A DNA stretch of 64,000 bases, taken from Kaistella sp. SH40-3. Lineage in GTDB: Bacteria; Bacteroidota; Bacteroidia; Flavobacteriales; Weeksellaceae. The DNA lies in the NCBI RefSeq assembly GCF_030686865.1, contig NZ_JAQYUS010000007.1, positions 1 to 64,000 of the forward strand, written 5' to 3'. This document shows positions 42,833 through 52,031 of this stretch, in pieces. A program made the position numbers and the translations under genes. The first letter of the stretch is position 1. Each line of letters opens with the position of its first letter. The notes beneath the pieces are model-generated. The model was not told where the DNA came from. It did no database searches and was given only the letters and a program-made list of their open reading frames with translations.

Positions 42833-42968
42833 GTAACAAAAGAGAAAAGCATAAAAATAGTCCGATTAAAGTTCAAATAGGCAGAACGCTTTTGCATCAC
42901 CTTTTTTTATCTTTATGAGAGATTGTTTATCTTCAAAATTACTAGAAACTTTTGTGACTTTTGTGGTT
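42833..42968. mobile_element. Small element with 20-bp terminal inverted repeats (MITE-like)
   Basis: AACCACAAAAGTAACAAAAG (42833-42852) and CTTTTGTGACTTTTGTGGTT (42949-42968) are complements with 19 of 20 matches, and enclose about 96 bases of noncoding DNA. The ends resemble the dispersed 20-bp repeats at 40233 and 53521. This is a candidate non-autonomous element or a transcript hairpin; no target-site duplication is evident. Confidence 0.5.
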
Positions 42969-43023
42969 TATTTTTTCGTAATGTATTAATAAAGAGTGTT
43001 TTACTAATGAATTGAATAAATAT

Positions 43024-44169
43024 CTAACTGGTCTTTTTTAAATGACCAAAAACCATTTTTGAAAGTGGTATAAACATTAATCCCGCAAAAATAAAAGTGA
43101 TAAATGCTTTTTGCAATCCAAAGGCACTTGCAAGATAACCAATAATCGGCGGGCCTAAAAACATACCGACCGTAGAATACGTGCTGATAATCGAAATCAC
43201 AATTGGAACCGAATATTTTTTTGCTTTACCAGCGAGAATAAATGTCATAGGAAAAAGTCCGGAAACACCAAATCCTACCATGCAAAATCCGATGAGAACG
43301 GGCACCAAAAAGGGGAAAAGCGTTGCTAGAAGAACTCCCGAAACGATAAGAACTGAACTTGTGATGAACAGTTTTTGCATTCCAAATCGACTCATCAAAT
43401 TATCGATGGTTAATCTGGAAATCGTCATACATACCATGAACAGTAAATATCCGTATGTGAAAACTTCCTGGTTAACAATTTCTTTTAGATAAACGCCGTT
43501 CCAGTCGTACATTCCACCTTCACAAACTGCGGCGAAAAAGACGATGAAACCAAGTAAGGAAATGTATTTGCTGGGTTTTTGAAATTTGAAAGGATTGCTT
43601 GTTTTCGCTTTATCATTTTTAATCAGAAACGGAAACATGCCGGTAATTATTAAAAGACCAAACAGCATAATCATTAGAAAGTGCCAGAAGATCGAGACTT
43701 CGTATTTAATCATAATCGTTGAGAAAAGGACACCGGCAATACCACCAATGCTCCAAACGCCATGAAATTTTCCCATGATTCTCTTTTCGAATTTTTCCTG
43801 TATCGAAAGGGATTGTGTATTAATTGCGACGTTAATAATCCGGAGGGCGATTGAAAATACAACAAGGGAAATTACAAGTCCAACCAATGAGAAACCCCAA
43901 CCAATTGAAAATAAAGATAACAGAAATAGTACGCTGGCAAATTGTAGAGGAATTCGGCTGTCATACTTTGCGACCAGCCATCCCGAAAGAGGAATTCCGA
44001 TAATGGCGCTTGCAGGCATAATCATTAAGAGATTTCCTAAATCTCCTTCCGTAAGATTAAAAATTGCTTTGATGGTGGGGATTCTGGAAGCCCAGGTAGA
44101 AAAACAAAGTCCCGATAAAAAGAAGTAGGCAGATAAAGCAGTTCTTTGCTTTTGAGGTGTTGAAAACAT
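43024..44169 (-). CDS. MFS transporter
   Basis: The 381-residue product has about twelve hydrophobic helices and a major-facilitator pattern (GIPLSGWLVAKYDSRIPLQ, FHGVWSIGGIAGVLFS, MFPMTF-like helix 10). The substrate cannot be told. The N-terminus and layout resemble the sugar or drug-exporter type of MFS families often found in Bacteroidota. It has its own -7 box only seven bases before its ATG. It is divergent from ruvB. Confidence 0.85.
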   Translation of the reverse strand: MFSTPQKQRTALSAYFFLSGLCFSTWASRIPTIKAIFNLTEGDLGNLLMIMPASAIIGIPLSGWLVAKYDSRIPLQFASVLFLLSLFSIGWGFSLVGLVISLVVFSIALRIINVAINTQSLSIQEKFEKRIMGKFHGVWSIGGIAGVLFSTIMIKYEVSIFWHFLMIMLFGLLIITGMFPFLIKNDKAKTSNPFKFQKPSKYISLLGFIVFFAAVCEGGMYDWNGVYLKEIVNQEVFTYGYLLFMVCMTISRLTIDNLMSRFGMQKLFITSSVLIVSGVLLATLFPFLVPVLIGFCMVGFGVSGLFPMTFILAGKAKKYSVPIVISIISTYSTVGMFLGPPIIGYLASAFGLQKAFITFIFAGLMFIPLSKMVFGHLKKTS

Positions 44170-44176
44170 ATTGGTG

Positions 44177-44184
44177 CAAAATTA
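44177..44184 (-). promoter_or_regulatory. -7 box for the MFS gene
   Basis: TAATTTTG on the minus strand ends seven bases before the ATG, so the untranslated leader must be very short. Confidence 0.55.
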
Positions 44185-44299
44185 AGACTTTTATTTTTTG
44201 GTGTTTTGGATTTTAAATAAAAGTTTAAAGAAGAAAAAACAATGCTCGGTTTTATTATTTTAATCAAAAATATAAGAATATTTCCGTTCTAAAATTTTC

Positions 44300-44307
44300 T
44301 ATCTTTG
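44300..44307 (+). promoter_or_regulatory. -7 box for ruvB
   Basis: TATCTTTG is a perfect TAnnTTTG match 15 bases before the ruvB ATG. Confidence 0.65.
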
Positions 44308-44322
44308 AACAAATTTATATAA

Positions 44323-45345
44323 ATGACCGATTTTTTGCATCCCGATCAAGAAAATTTCTCCGAGGATGAATTGATTTTAGAAGAAAAAATCCGTCCGCAG
44401 AGTTTTCAGGATTTTGCGGGACAGCGCAAAACTTTGGATAATTTAGAAGTGTTTGTTGCAGCGGCGAAAAACCGTGGCGGCGCGTTGGATCATGTTCTTT
44501 TGCACGGTCCACCCGGATTGGGGAAAACGACTTTAGCACATATTATCGCGAATGAATTGGGAGTTGGCTGCAAAATAACTTCGGGTCCTGTTTTGGATAA
44601 ACCCGGAAGTTTGGCCGGATTGCTCACGAATTTAGAAGAAAATGATGTTTTATTTATCGATGAAATTCACAGACTTTCTCCCATTGTAGAAGAGTATTTA
44701 TATTCGGCGATGGAAGATTATAAAATCGATATCATGCTCGAAAGTGGTCCGAATGCGAGAAGTGTTCAGATCGGACTAAATCCTTTTACTTTGGTTGGAG
44801 CAACTACGAGAAGTGGAATGTTGACCAAACCGATGTTGGCAAGATTCGGAATTCAGTCGAGATTAGAATATTATACGATTGAACTTTTGGGAATGATTAT
44901 CGAAAGAAGTGCAAGAGTTTTAGATGTTAAAATCTATGAAGATGCCGCTTTGGAAATTGCCAGAAGAAGTCGTGGAACACCCAGAATTGCAAATGCACTT
45001 TTGAGAAGAGTTCGGGATTTTGCGGAGATTAAAGGAAATGGCGAAATTGAAATTGAAATTACGAAATTTGCTTTGAACTCATTGAATGTTGATGAATTCG
45101 GACTCGATGATATGGACAATAGAATTATGCGCGTGATGATCGAAAATTTCCGTGGGAAACCGGTGGGGATTTCTGCCTTGGCAACTTCGATTGGAGAGAA
45201 TCCGGAAACTTTGGAAGAAGTTTATGAACCGTTTTTGATTCAGGAAGGTTTTATTATTCGAACTCCGAGAGGAAGAGAAGTGACGGAGAAAGCATATAAA
45301 CATTTGAATATTTCGATTCCGAAAAGACCGGATGAACTATTTTAG
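44323..45345 (+). CDS. ruvB: Holliday junction branch migration ATPase RuvB
   Basis: The 340-residue AAA+ motor drives Holliday junction migration with RuvA. Motifs are Walker [13 protein letters not shown], Walker [12 protein letters not shown], sensor 1 [19 protein letters not shown] and the C-terminal winged helix ([30 protein letters not shown]). The length is normal. It has its own promoter, and neither ruvA nor ruvC is adjacent. Confidence 0.97.
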   Translation: MTDFLHPDQENFSEDELILEEKIRPQSFQDFAGQRKTLDNLEVFVAAAKNRGGALDHVLLHGPPGLGKTTLAHIIANELGVGCKITSGPVLDKPGSLAGLLTNLEENDVLFIDEIHRLSPIVEEYLYSAMEDYKIDIMLESGPNARSVQIGLNPFTLVGATTRSGMLTKPMLARFGIQSRLEYYTIELLGMIIERSARVLDVKIYEDAALEIARRSRGTPRIANALLRRVRDFAEIKGNGEIEIEITKFALNSLNVDEFGLDDMDNRIMRVMIENFRGKPVGISALATSIGENPETLEEVYEPFLIQEGFIIRTPRGREVTEKAYKHLNISIPKRPDELF

Positions 45346-45350
45346 ACTTA

Positions 45351-45927
45351 TTTTTAACGCAAAAGACGCAAAGAAATTTTAATATATTTGTTATTATTTG
45401 GTCGCAAAGGCGTTTCACTTAGCCAAGGCTTGAGTAGATATCTTAAAAGTAAATACTTGAAATATGAATGAAAATGAAATTTCAAAAGTTGTATTTGAGT
45501 CGGGGTTAAAAATTCATCGTAAACTTGGAATTGGACTGTATGAAGCAGTTTACGAAGAATGTTTGGTTTATGAATTAAAGAGAAAAGGTTGAAAAGTTGA
45601 AATGCAAAAAGACATTCCAGTTGAATATGAAGGATTGATTATTGAAAAGGCTTTTAGATTGGATTTATTAATTGAGGATAAAGTAATAACAGAGATTAAA
45701 ACAGTTTCTGAGATTAATAGTTATCATACTTATCAACTTTTAAATTATTTAAGAATTACAGGATTTAAATTGGGAATGATTTTAAACTTTCACTCATTAT
45801 TGTTTAAAGATGGTGTTAAAAGAATAGTCAATAAATTATAGACGTTACTTTGCTGAGTGAAACGCCTTTGCGTTCTTAAAAGGTAAAGTGTATATAAGAA
45901 ATCCTTTGCGCATCTTTGCGTTAAAAA
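45351..45927. mobile_element. Inverted-repeat-flanked GxxExxY unit
   Basis: The blocks 45351-45423 and 45852-45927 are long imperfect inverted repeats. Both have AACGCAAA outer ends and GCAAAGGCGTTTCACT inner ends (CGCAAAGGCGTTTCACTTAG on the left; its complement CTGAGTGAAACGCCTTTGCG on the right). They bracket only the pseudogene at 45464-45841. GxxExxY genes of Bacteroidota are often flanked by such GCAAAG repeats, as I remember. A mobile or selfish unit is inferred. Confidence 0.65.
45464..45841 (+). pseudogene. GxxExxY protein, interrupted by an in-frame stop
   Basis: One continuous frame encodes a typical GxxExxY protein of about 125 residues: IGLYEAVYEECLVYELKRKG, then a TGA at 45590-45592, then KVEMQKDIPVEYEGLIIEK. 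The PD-(D/E)xK-like nuclease site RLDLLIEDKVITEIK follows. Residues on both sides of the stop join without a gap, so a single substitution is likely. A second ATG at 45602 could restart a 79-residue fragment containing the nuclease-like site. The family function is unproven. Readthrough or a sequencing error cannot be excluded. Confidence 0.82.
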
Positions 45928-45954
45928 TATATCAAGATAAAAAATTAAAATTTT

Positions 45955-46821
45955 ATGAAACTCTATCCTATACAGTGCGGAAAATTTAAATTAGATGGTG
46001 GTGCCATGTTTGGTGTGGTGCCGAAAACGCTTTGGCAACGGACAAATCCGGCGGATGAAAATAATTTGATTGAATTGGGGACACGTTCACTTTTGGTGGA
46101 AGACGGTAAAAAACTGATTCTCATCGACTGTGGTTTGGGGAATAAACAAGACGATAAATTCTTTGGACATTATTCCCTTTGGGGCGATGATACTTTGGAT
46201 AAAAACCTGAAAAAATATGGTTTTGTAAAAGAAGATATTACAGATGTTTTTTTGACACACCTTCATTTTGACCATTGTGGTGGTGCAATTGAGTGGAATG
46301 ACGACAGAACCGGTTACAGACCTGCTTTTAAAAATGCAAATTTCTGGACGAACGAAGAGCACTGGAAATGGGCAACTGAACCTAATCCGAGAGAAAAGGC
46401 AAGTTTTTTGAAGGAGAATATTCTGCCGATGCAGGAAAGCGGACAGTTGAATTTTTTGCCAACTCCGAAAAGTGGGAATTACGGTTTCGCTCCGGATTTG
46501 AAAATGGATGTTATTTTTGTTGACGGACACACCGAAAAACAAATGCTTCCCGTGATTCAGTATCAGGAAAAAACGATAGTTTTTGCGGCAGATTTAATTC
46601 CGACGGTTGGGCATATTCCACAGGTTTATGTGATGGGTTATGATACGCGACCACTTTTGACGATGGAAGAAAAAGCGAAGTTTTTGAAACAATGTGTGGA
46701 TAATGAATATCTGTTGTTTTTTGAACACGATGCGCACAACGAATTGGCGAGTTTGAAAATGACGGAGAAAGGAATTAGACTAGATGAAACCTTTAGCATG
46801 AATGAGGTTTTTGGTTACTAA
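45955..46821 (+). CDS. MBL-fold metallo-hydrolase
   Basis: The 288-residue cytoplasmic protein (no signal peptide) has the metallo-beta-lactamase motif THLHFDHCGG (HxHxDH), the preceding LIDCGLGNKQDD and later metal ligands in VDGHTEKQM, AADLIPTVGH and FEHDAHNEL. This resembles lactonase- or AHL-type MBL enzymes (YtnP-like). The substrate is not evident. It lies 24 bases before coaE and is probably cotranscribed. Confidence 0.87.
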   Translation: MKLYPIQCGKFKLDGGAMFGVVPKTLWQRTNPADENNLIELGTRSLLVEDGKKLILIDCGLGNKQDDKFFGHYSLWGDDTLDKNLKKYGFVKEDITDVFLTHLHFDHCGGAIEWNDDRTGYRPAFKNANFWTNEEHWKWATEPNPREKASFLKENILPMQESGQLNFLPTPKSGNYGFAPDLKMDVIFVDGHTEKQMLPVIQYQEKTIVFAADLIPTVGHIPQVYVMGYDTRPLLTMEEKAKFLKQCVDNEYLLFFEHDAHNELASLKMTEKGIRLDETFSMNEVFGY

Positions 46822-46844
46822 GATTAGAATATTAAATTAAAATT

Positions 46845-47471
46845 ATGATAGAAGAAGAAGCTGAACCCGAACCCAGGGAAAATACAAAGATAATTGGAAT
46901 AACCGGTGGAATTGGCTCCGGAAAATCAACCGTATCGGAACTTATAGAAGATGCAGGTTATCCTGTGTATTATTCAGATATCCGAGCGAAAACGATTGTT
47001 AATGATAATGCGGAACTTAAGCAGAAAATCAAAGAATTGTTAGGTGAAAAAGCCTACGATGAAAATGGTTTTTATGACCGGAAATATGTTGCAGAAACTG
47101 TTTTTGAAAATGAAGAATTGCTGTTAAAACTTAATTCATTAATTCATCCCGCGGTAAAAATTGATTTTGAAAAATGGGTCAGTCAGCAAACCTCACCTTT
47201 TGTATTTAAAGAAACAGCACTTTTATTTGAGTTAAAATTAAATAAGAGTTGCTACAAATCTCTTCTGGTAACTGCCGATGATAACTGTAGATTGAAGAGA
47301 GTAATGGATCGTGACAACAAAACTTATCGCGAAGTTGAAACCATTATGTTGAGACAAATGCCAGAAAAAGACAAAGTGAAATTAGCCGATTATATTATTT
47401 TTAATAATGATGGTTTAGAAGAACTGGAACAAGAAACTAAAAAGATATTGGCCGAAATTGTATCTTTATAA
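46845..47471 (+). CDS. coaE: Dephospho-CoA kinase
   Basis: The 208-residue enzyme phosphorylates dephospho-CoA, the last step of CoA synthesis. Motifs are the P-loop GITGGIGSGKSTVS (about residues 18-31), DIRAKTIV with the conserved Asp-x-x-Ala pattern, HPAVKIDFEKW and the lid region RVMDRDNKTYREVETIMLRQM. An acidic N-terminal extension of about 15 residues (MIEEEAEPEPRENTK) precedes the P-loop; no better internal ATG exists, so the start is kept. coaD lies at 63269. Confidence 0.9.
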   Translation: MIEEEAEPEPRENTKIIGITGGIGSGKSTVSELIEDAGYPVYYSDIRAKTIVNDNAELKQKIKELLGEKAYDENGFYDRKYVAETVFENEELLLKLNSLIHPAVKIDFEKWVSQQTSPFVFKETALLFELKLNKSCYKSLLVTADDNCRLKRVMDRDNKTYREVETIMLRQMPEKDKVKLADYIIFNNDGLEELEQETKKILAEIVSL

Positions 47472-47493
47472 TTAAAGTTTCTCTTAAAATATA

Positions 47494-47527
47494 AAACCTG
47501 AATTCAACACGAATTCAGGTTTTTTTT
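47494..47527 (+). terminator. coaE terminator
   Basis: AAACCTGAATTC pairs with GAATTCAGGTTT around a 5-base loop and is followed by a run of T. Confidence 0.9.
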
Positions 47528-47642
47528 GTGAAGTTTTGTTATGTTGCTTTTGCAGACTTCTGATTCACTTATATTAAAATAAAGCGTTTGCCTTTTGCAA
47601 TTAAAGAATTTTAGATAGTTCCGTAATTCCTTAACAACTCCA

Positions 47643-50600
47643 TTACTCTCTGGTTTTAACCAAAACCCAACCTGTTAATTTTGTTATGGTTGCTGAGCCT
47701 GGTTCTTGCCATTGTAGAACATACCAATAACTGCCAGTCGCTACGGTTTTCCCAGAAGATTTTCCGTTCCAAGAGAAACTGTTATTCTTGTCACCTTTGA
47801 ATACAGAAACGCCAAAACGATCGAAGATTTGTAAGAATGGATTGTCTTTTCGAAGCAAATCAGAATAGTCAAGAATATCATTTTTGCCATCATCATTTGG
47901 CGTTATTACGTTTAGAATCCTAAGAATATTAATACCCGTTGTTACCGGAATACATTGATCTTTAGAAATAACATAAATGGTATAATCTCCCACCGGAATA
48001 TTGGTGAAAATATTCGAAGTTTGATAATCAGATCCGTTGATTGAATATTGATAAGGCGAATTTCCGCCAGAGACTAATACGGTAACGGTTCCGCCCTGAA
48101 TTTCAACGCCTGTAATTTGTGGTAAGGGAACTGCTTTTACCGAAATATTTTGACGATATATGCAGCCAGCAGCATTGGTAAGATCAACCCAATATTCGCC
48201 AACTCCCACTGATGTTTTTTGAGAAGTTTGATTGGTACTCCATTTTATACTTCCAGGCGCAGCGTAACCTGGACCTGCATCTAAAGTAGTGGTTACATTT
48301 GGACAGATATAGATTGGGGAGTCAAATAAAGTTGTTGATTTTGTTGGAACTTTGATGGTTAAAGTTAAGGATCCAATTTGGTCACAAACTCCGTTTTTAT
48401 GGAAACGCAGATAGTAAGTTTCAGCATTGGTAATGCTTACTTGACTTGGTATTGAACCTGTGTTTTTTTGAGCATCACCTAAAGTTTTAAAGTACGTGGC
48501 TGTTACTCCGATTTCGGTTGTAAATTTTGAAAGGTAGTTGCTTAAGTAAATTGTTTTAGTAGCATCAAAATCATCATCACATTCAGAATCGAGGTGTAAT
48601 GTTTTAATTAAATTCAGTTTTGCTCCGACTTTAAAGTCGATGATTTTTGTTTCAGTTGGGCAGAATGCTGAAATAGTTCTTACATGAACCGTGGTGTTTG
48701 CAGAATAAGTCCAGTCATCTGGTAGAAGTGGGACGAAGGTTGGCGACAAAGAATATTCAACCGTGAATAAAGCAGCGTTCTGGATGATAGTCGGCGTTAT
48801 TGTTGAAAATTTAACTGGAATATTTCCATCAAAATCATCATCACAAATTGTTGCATTATAAGTCGCAATATTCCATATAGGTTTTGCTGATTCAACAACA
48901 GAAACATCTTGACGATAAACGCAACCAGATGCATTGGTAAGATCAACCCAGTAATTTCCAACTCCAACATTAATGGTAGTTGCATTTGAACCTGTGCTCC
49001 AAAGAACATTTGTGTAATCATTTCCTACATTCAGGGGAGTTGTATTTCCTTCACAAACTTTAACAGTTGGAGGAAGTGTTGTTGATGGCGTAGATGCTTT
49101 AAATAAAATATTCAAAGTTCCCAGTACATCACAATTTCCTGTTTTTGAAAATCGGTAATAGAACGTCTCATCTTCAGTAATAATTTGTGCAGCAGGAACC
49201 GAAGTGGTATTGTTTTGGGCATTCGCTAAAGTGGAAAAATATTTTACGGTTGCAGTTGGTTCAGTTGTAAAGAGATTGGTGTAGTCACTCAGAATAATAT
49301 TTTCGATATTGTCCACATTATTATCACAAACGGTAACGTCAATTGAATTGGTAACATTAAGTTTGATTCCAGTTTTTAAAAAGATTTCTTTAACAATTTC
49401 TGGACAACCATTTTTCGGTTCAACTCTGATCCAAATTTTAGTATTTGAAGGGAAACTGAAAATACCAGAGATATTTTCTGTTAACGATCCTGCGTTTGCC
49501 TTGATTTCAGTATCATAATAACGTATAACATAATCGGCTGGAATTTGTAAAACAAATGGCGTAATCGTGGTTAGATCAACTTTATAAATACCGTCAAGCA
49601 CGCCATCAATATCTTCGTCGCAATGCGTTTTTACATATAATTCAGGTTTAACCTCGGCGGCTAATTTTGATTTAAGTTCAATTTTCGCAATTGCAATACA
49701 GCCATAACCATTTACCAGTCGCACCCAAACAAAACGATCTGGGGTAGTGATGCTGGAGAAATTACTAATCACTTCTGAAGCGATTTGATTTTGTGCACCG
49801 TTTAAGGTTTCATAATATACTTTGGTAACTGTAGCATCTGGTGAAACTTGTGCTAAACTAAGATTGTAAGTAGCAATTCCGGTGAGGGAACATTCATTCA
49901 AAACCTTGTCGTAATGTTCAATTTGATTCAGGTTGATTGTTGCCTGCACGGTTTCACAGTCGGGTATTGTACCATTTCCACAGAATGAGAATTTAAAAGT
50001 ATCAGCGCCTATAGCATTAACATTTGCAGTATAACTGATGGTTCCATCGGGATTGATTACGACAGTTCCTTTGGTAGGCGGAGTATCAATTTTAAGGGTT
50101 GAAATATTTACACTTTGGGTGCTTAGTGCAAAAATCGGAGTGACTGTCTTTTCGGTACAAGTGGTGTAATTATAATTTGTAAAAGTAGTACAGTTGTAGA
50201 ATTTAAAATCACGGGTTTGTATTTCATCACAAGAACCTTGTTTTACCTTTACAGCATAAATTCCAGCTTGCGTTGGAATGTATTGAAAAGTATTGTTAAT
50301 TCCTGAAGCAGGAACATAAACTCCCCCAATTTTTTCTAACCATTCGTAAGAATCAAAGCCTGCTGTTATTTCTAGTTTTACGCCTGGGAGGCACTCTCCT
50401 TCTGTTTTTAAAATTAAGGGTATTGACGAGAATCCGGCGAAATAACCACCGTATCCCACTGCGTCATTTCCAGCAGAAATCCCTGCCGTAACTGCATTAG
50501 AAGAGAATATTGCAATATTGCCTGTGATATTAGGAATAGAATACGTGACCCAAGCATTATTTCCGCTTACATCAAACGGGCCATTATTTATATTTAATGC

Positions 50601-51818
50601 CAGTGATACTCCATTCCGTTTTACGTCAACGGTCGCTCCTCTTTCTGTAATGATATTAAGTTTTGTAGGAACTGTTAAACTATAACTAACATTATTTGAA
50701 GAATATTCGTTTTCTTCAATCTTTCCGATTTCATCAATTTTTTTAGGTAGATAACAGTTTAAAGGTGGAATGTAATTAAATCCGCCCGTTGCTTCTGGCG
50801 ATGAAATTGCTCCCGCTAATAATTGATAAACATATATATTTTTAGTTGCTTTAATGAACATATTATAATGCCCAGATCCTTGATTGAGATAAGCAGAAGT
50901 ATCAGTGAGGTAATATTGACCAGCATTTAATGTCGCAGAAGGCGTTGTCCCGTTATTAATATAAATTTGTGTGTTGTTTTCTGTAGCCAAAATTAATCCC
51001 TTTTCCATGCTGGAATTAGTATTCCCATTTCCTTTCATCAGCACAAACTCTTGTCCTAGTTTATCAACGGGAACTCCCTGGTCCATTAAAATATCTGAAG
51101 AACTTCCGTAGTTTCCAGCATATTGACCATTGAAATTACCATTGGCAATTATAATTGGTTTATCAGAAACTATTTTTGCCCCGATATAACCAGTGAAATT
51201 TTGGGAATATTCTCCAGTTCCATCGATAATATAAGACTCTCCTTTATTAAGTGTAAATGTAATTTGGGTTCTATTGACATAATCTGAGAATACAATATTA
51301 GACTGAAAATCGGTGATGGTAACTTTCGTATTATCTTCTGTCGCCATAATACTGTTCATAAAATTCAGATAATCATTGTAAACGGTTATAGGAGCCATGA
51401 CCGCTCGAAATTCTGTTCCTAAAGCCGCGGTACCTTTAGAAGTTTGTATCTCTCCGTGATTTTTAATGGAAAATCGCAGACTCGCGAAAAAGGGTTTGTC
51501 ACCCTTTAAATAAATACCCATAGCAACTGGTCGAAACAAATCAGACTGATTTTTAGTTATAATTTTACTTCGCTGATTATTGGGAATGCTATACTTTACA
51601 GGATTGTTTTTACTGATGTTTACCGTAGCAATTATGATATTGTTATGATAAATTTCAACTTTGAATGGAATCGTTTCATTAGTTGACATATATATTGATT
51701 GATACTGCGAGCCATTTCCTACACGATCGACCATGGGGGCAAACCAGTGTTCACGGTCGAGTTGTGCAAAAGATGTAAAGTAAATTAAGAAAAATATAAA
51801 GAGTAGTAATTTTTTCAT
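47643..51818 (-). CDS. Large T9SS type B cell-surface protein
   Basis: The 1391-residue product has a signal peptide (cut near SFAQ), an IgGFc-binding-like N-terminal region (DILMDQGVPVDKLGQEFVLM, at about residues 210-270), and long arrays of beta domains. Two units of about 200 residues repeat: each has YW(V)DLTNA(S/A)GC(I/V)YRQ and a TTLxxP-type cysteine block. The C-terminus is a type B sorting domain (NVITPNDDGKNDILDY, IFDRFGVSVF, TGSYWYVLQW). Such proteins are exported by T9SS and can act in adhesion or gliding-related surfaces. The ATG at 51818 is chosen because an upstream in-frame start would overlap the -7 box. Confidence 0.9.
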   Translation of the reverse strand: MKKLLLFIFFLIYFTSFAQLDREHWFAPMVDRVGNGSQYQSIYMSTNETIPFKVEIYHNNIIIATVNISKNNPVKYSIPNNQRSKIITKNQSDLFRPVAMGIYLKGDKPFFASLRFSIKNHGEIQTSKGTAALGTEFRAVMAPITVYNDYLNFMNSIMATEDNTKVTITDFQSNIVFSDYVNRTQITFTLNKGESYIIDGTGEYSQNFTGYIGAKIVSDKPIIIANGNFNGQYAGNYGSSSDILMDQGVPVDKLGQEFVLMKGNGNTNSSMEKGLILATENNTQIYINNGTTPSATLNAGQYYLTDTSAYLNQGSGHYNMFIKATKNIYVYQLLAGAISSPEATGGFNYIPPLNCYLPKKIDEIGKIEENEYSSNNVSYSLTVPTKLNIITERGATVDVKRNGVSLALNINNGPFDVSGNNAWVTYSIPNITGNIAIFSSNAVTAGISAGNDAVGYGGYFAGFSSIPLILKTEGECLPGVKLEITAGFDSYEWLEKIGGVYVPASGINNTFQYIPTQAGIYAVKVKQGSCDEIQTRDFKFYNCTTFTNYNYTTCTEKTVTPIFALSTQSVNISTLKIDTPPTKGTVVINPDGTISYTANVNAIGADTFKFSFCGNGTIPDCETVQATINLNQIEHYDKVLNECSLTGIATYNLSLAQVSPDATVTKVYYETLNGAQNQIASEVISNFSSITTPDRFVWVRLVNGYGCIAIAKIELKSKLAAEVKPELYVKTHCDEDIDGVLDGIYKVDLTTITPFVLQIPADYVIRYYDTEIKANAGSLTENISGIFSFPSNTKIWIRVEPKNGCPEIVKEIFLKTGIKLNVTNSIDVTVCDNNVDNIENIILSDYTNLFTTEPTATVKYFSTLANAQNNTTSVPAAQIITEDETFYYRFSKTGNCDVLGTLNILFKASTPSTTLPPTVKVCEGNTTPLNVGNDYTNVLWSTGSNATTINVGVGNYWVDLTNASGCVYRQDVSVVESAKPIWNIATYNATICDDDFDGNIPVKFSTITPTIIQNAALFTVEYSLSPTFVPLLPDDWTYSANTTVHVRTISAFCPTETKIIDFKVGAKLNLIKTLHLDSECDDDFDATKTIYLSNYLSKFTTEIGVTATYFKTLGDAQKNTGSIPSQVSITNAETYYLRFHKNGVCDQIGSLTLTIKVPTKSTTLFDSPIYICPNVTTTLDAGPGYAAPGSIKWSTNQTSQKTSVGVGEYWVDLTNAAGCIYRQNISVKAVPLPQITGVEIQGGTVTVLVSGGNSPYQYSINGSDYQTSNIFTNIPVGDYTIYVISKDQCIPVTTGINILRILNVITPNDDGKNDILDYSDLLRKDNPFLQIFDRFGVSVFKGDKNNSFSWNGKSSGKTVATGSYWYVLQWQEPGSATITKLTGWVLVKTRE

Positions 51819-51839
51819 ATTGAATACATGGTTTCCTTG

Positions 51840-51847
51840 CAAATGTA
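51840..51847 (-). promoter_or_regulatory. -7 box for the type B surface protein
   Basis: TACATTTG on the minus strand lies 21 bases before the ATG at 51818 and excludes the start at 51842. Confidence 0.6.
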
Positions 51848-52007
51848 ATATTTTTTAACAAAAATTAATAAAAATTAGCATATCCGTAACATATTTTATT
51901 TGCTGTTAGCGATGTGATATTTTTTTATCATCTGTTTTTAATTTATGGATTTTTGTTTATTTATACAATCCCATTATTTCTAAATATTTCAAAATGTATT
52001 TTAATAG

Positions 52008-52015
52008 TAACTTTG
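52008..52015 (+). promoter_or_regulatory. -7 box for the phosphodiesterase gene
   Basis: TAACTTTG matches TAnnTTTG 16 bases before the ATG at 52032. Confidence 0.62.
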
Positions 52016-52031
52016 TGCTTATTTTTAAATT

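Noticed and set aside
45590..45592. TGA as a selenocysteine or reassigned codon in the GxxExxY gene
   Set aside because: No selenocysteine hairpin is evident, the position is not a known catalytic Cys, and TGA ends many other genes in the window.
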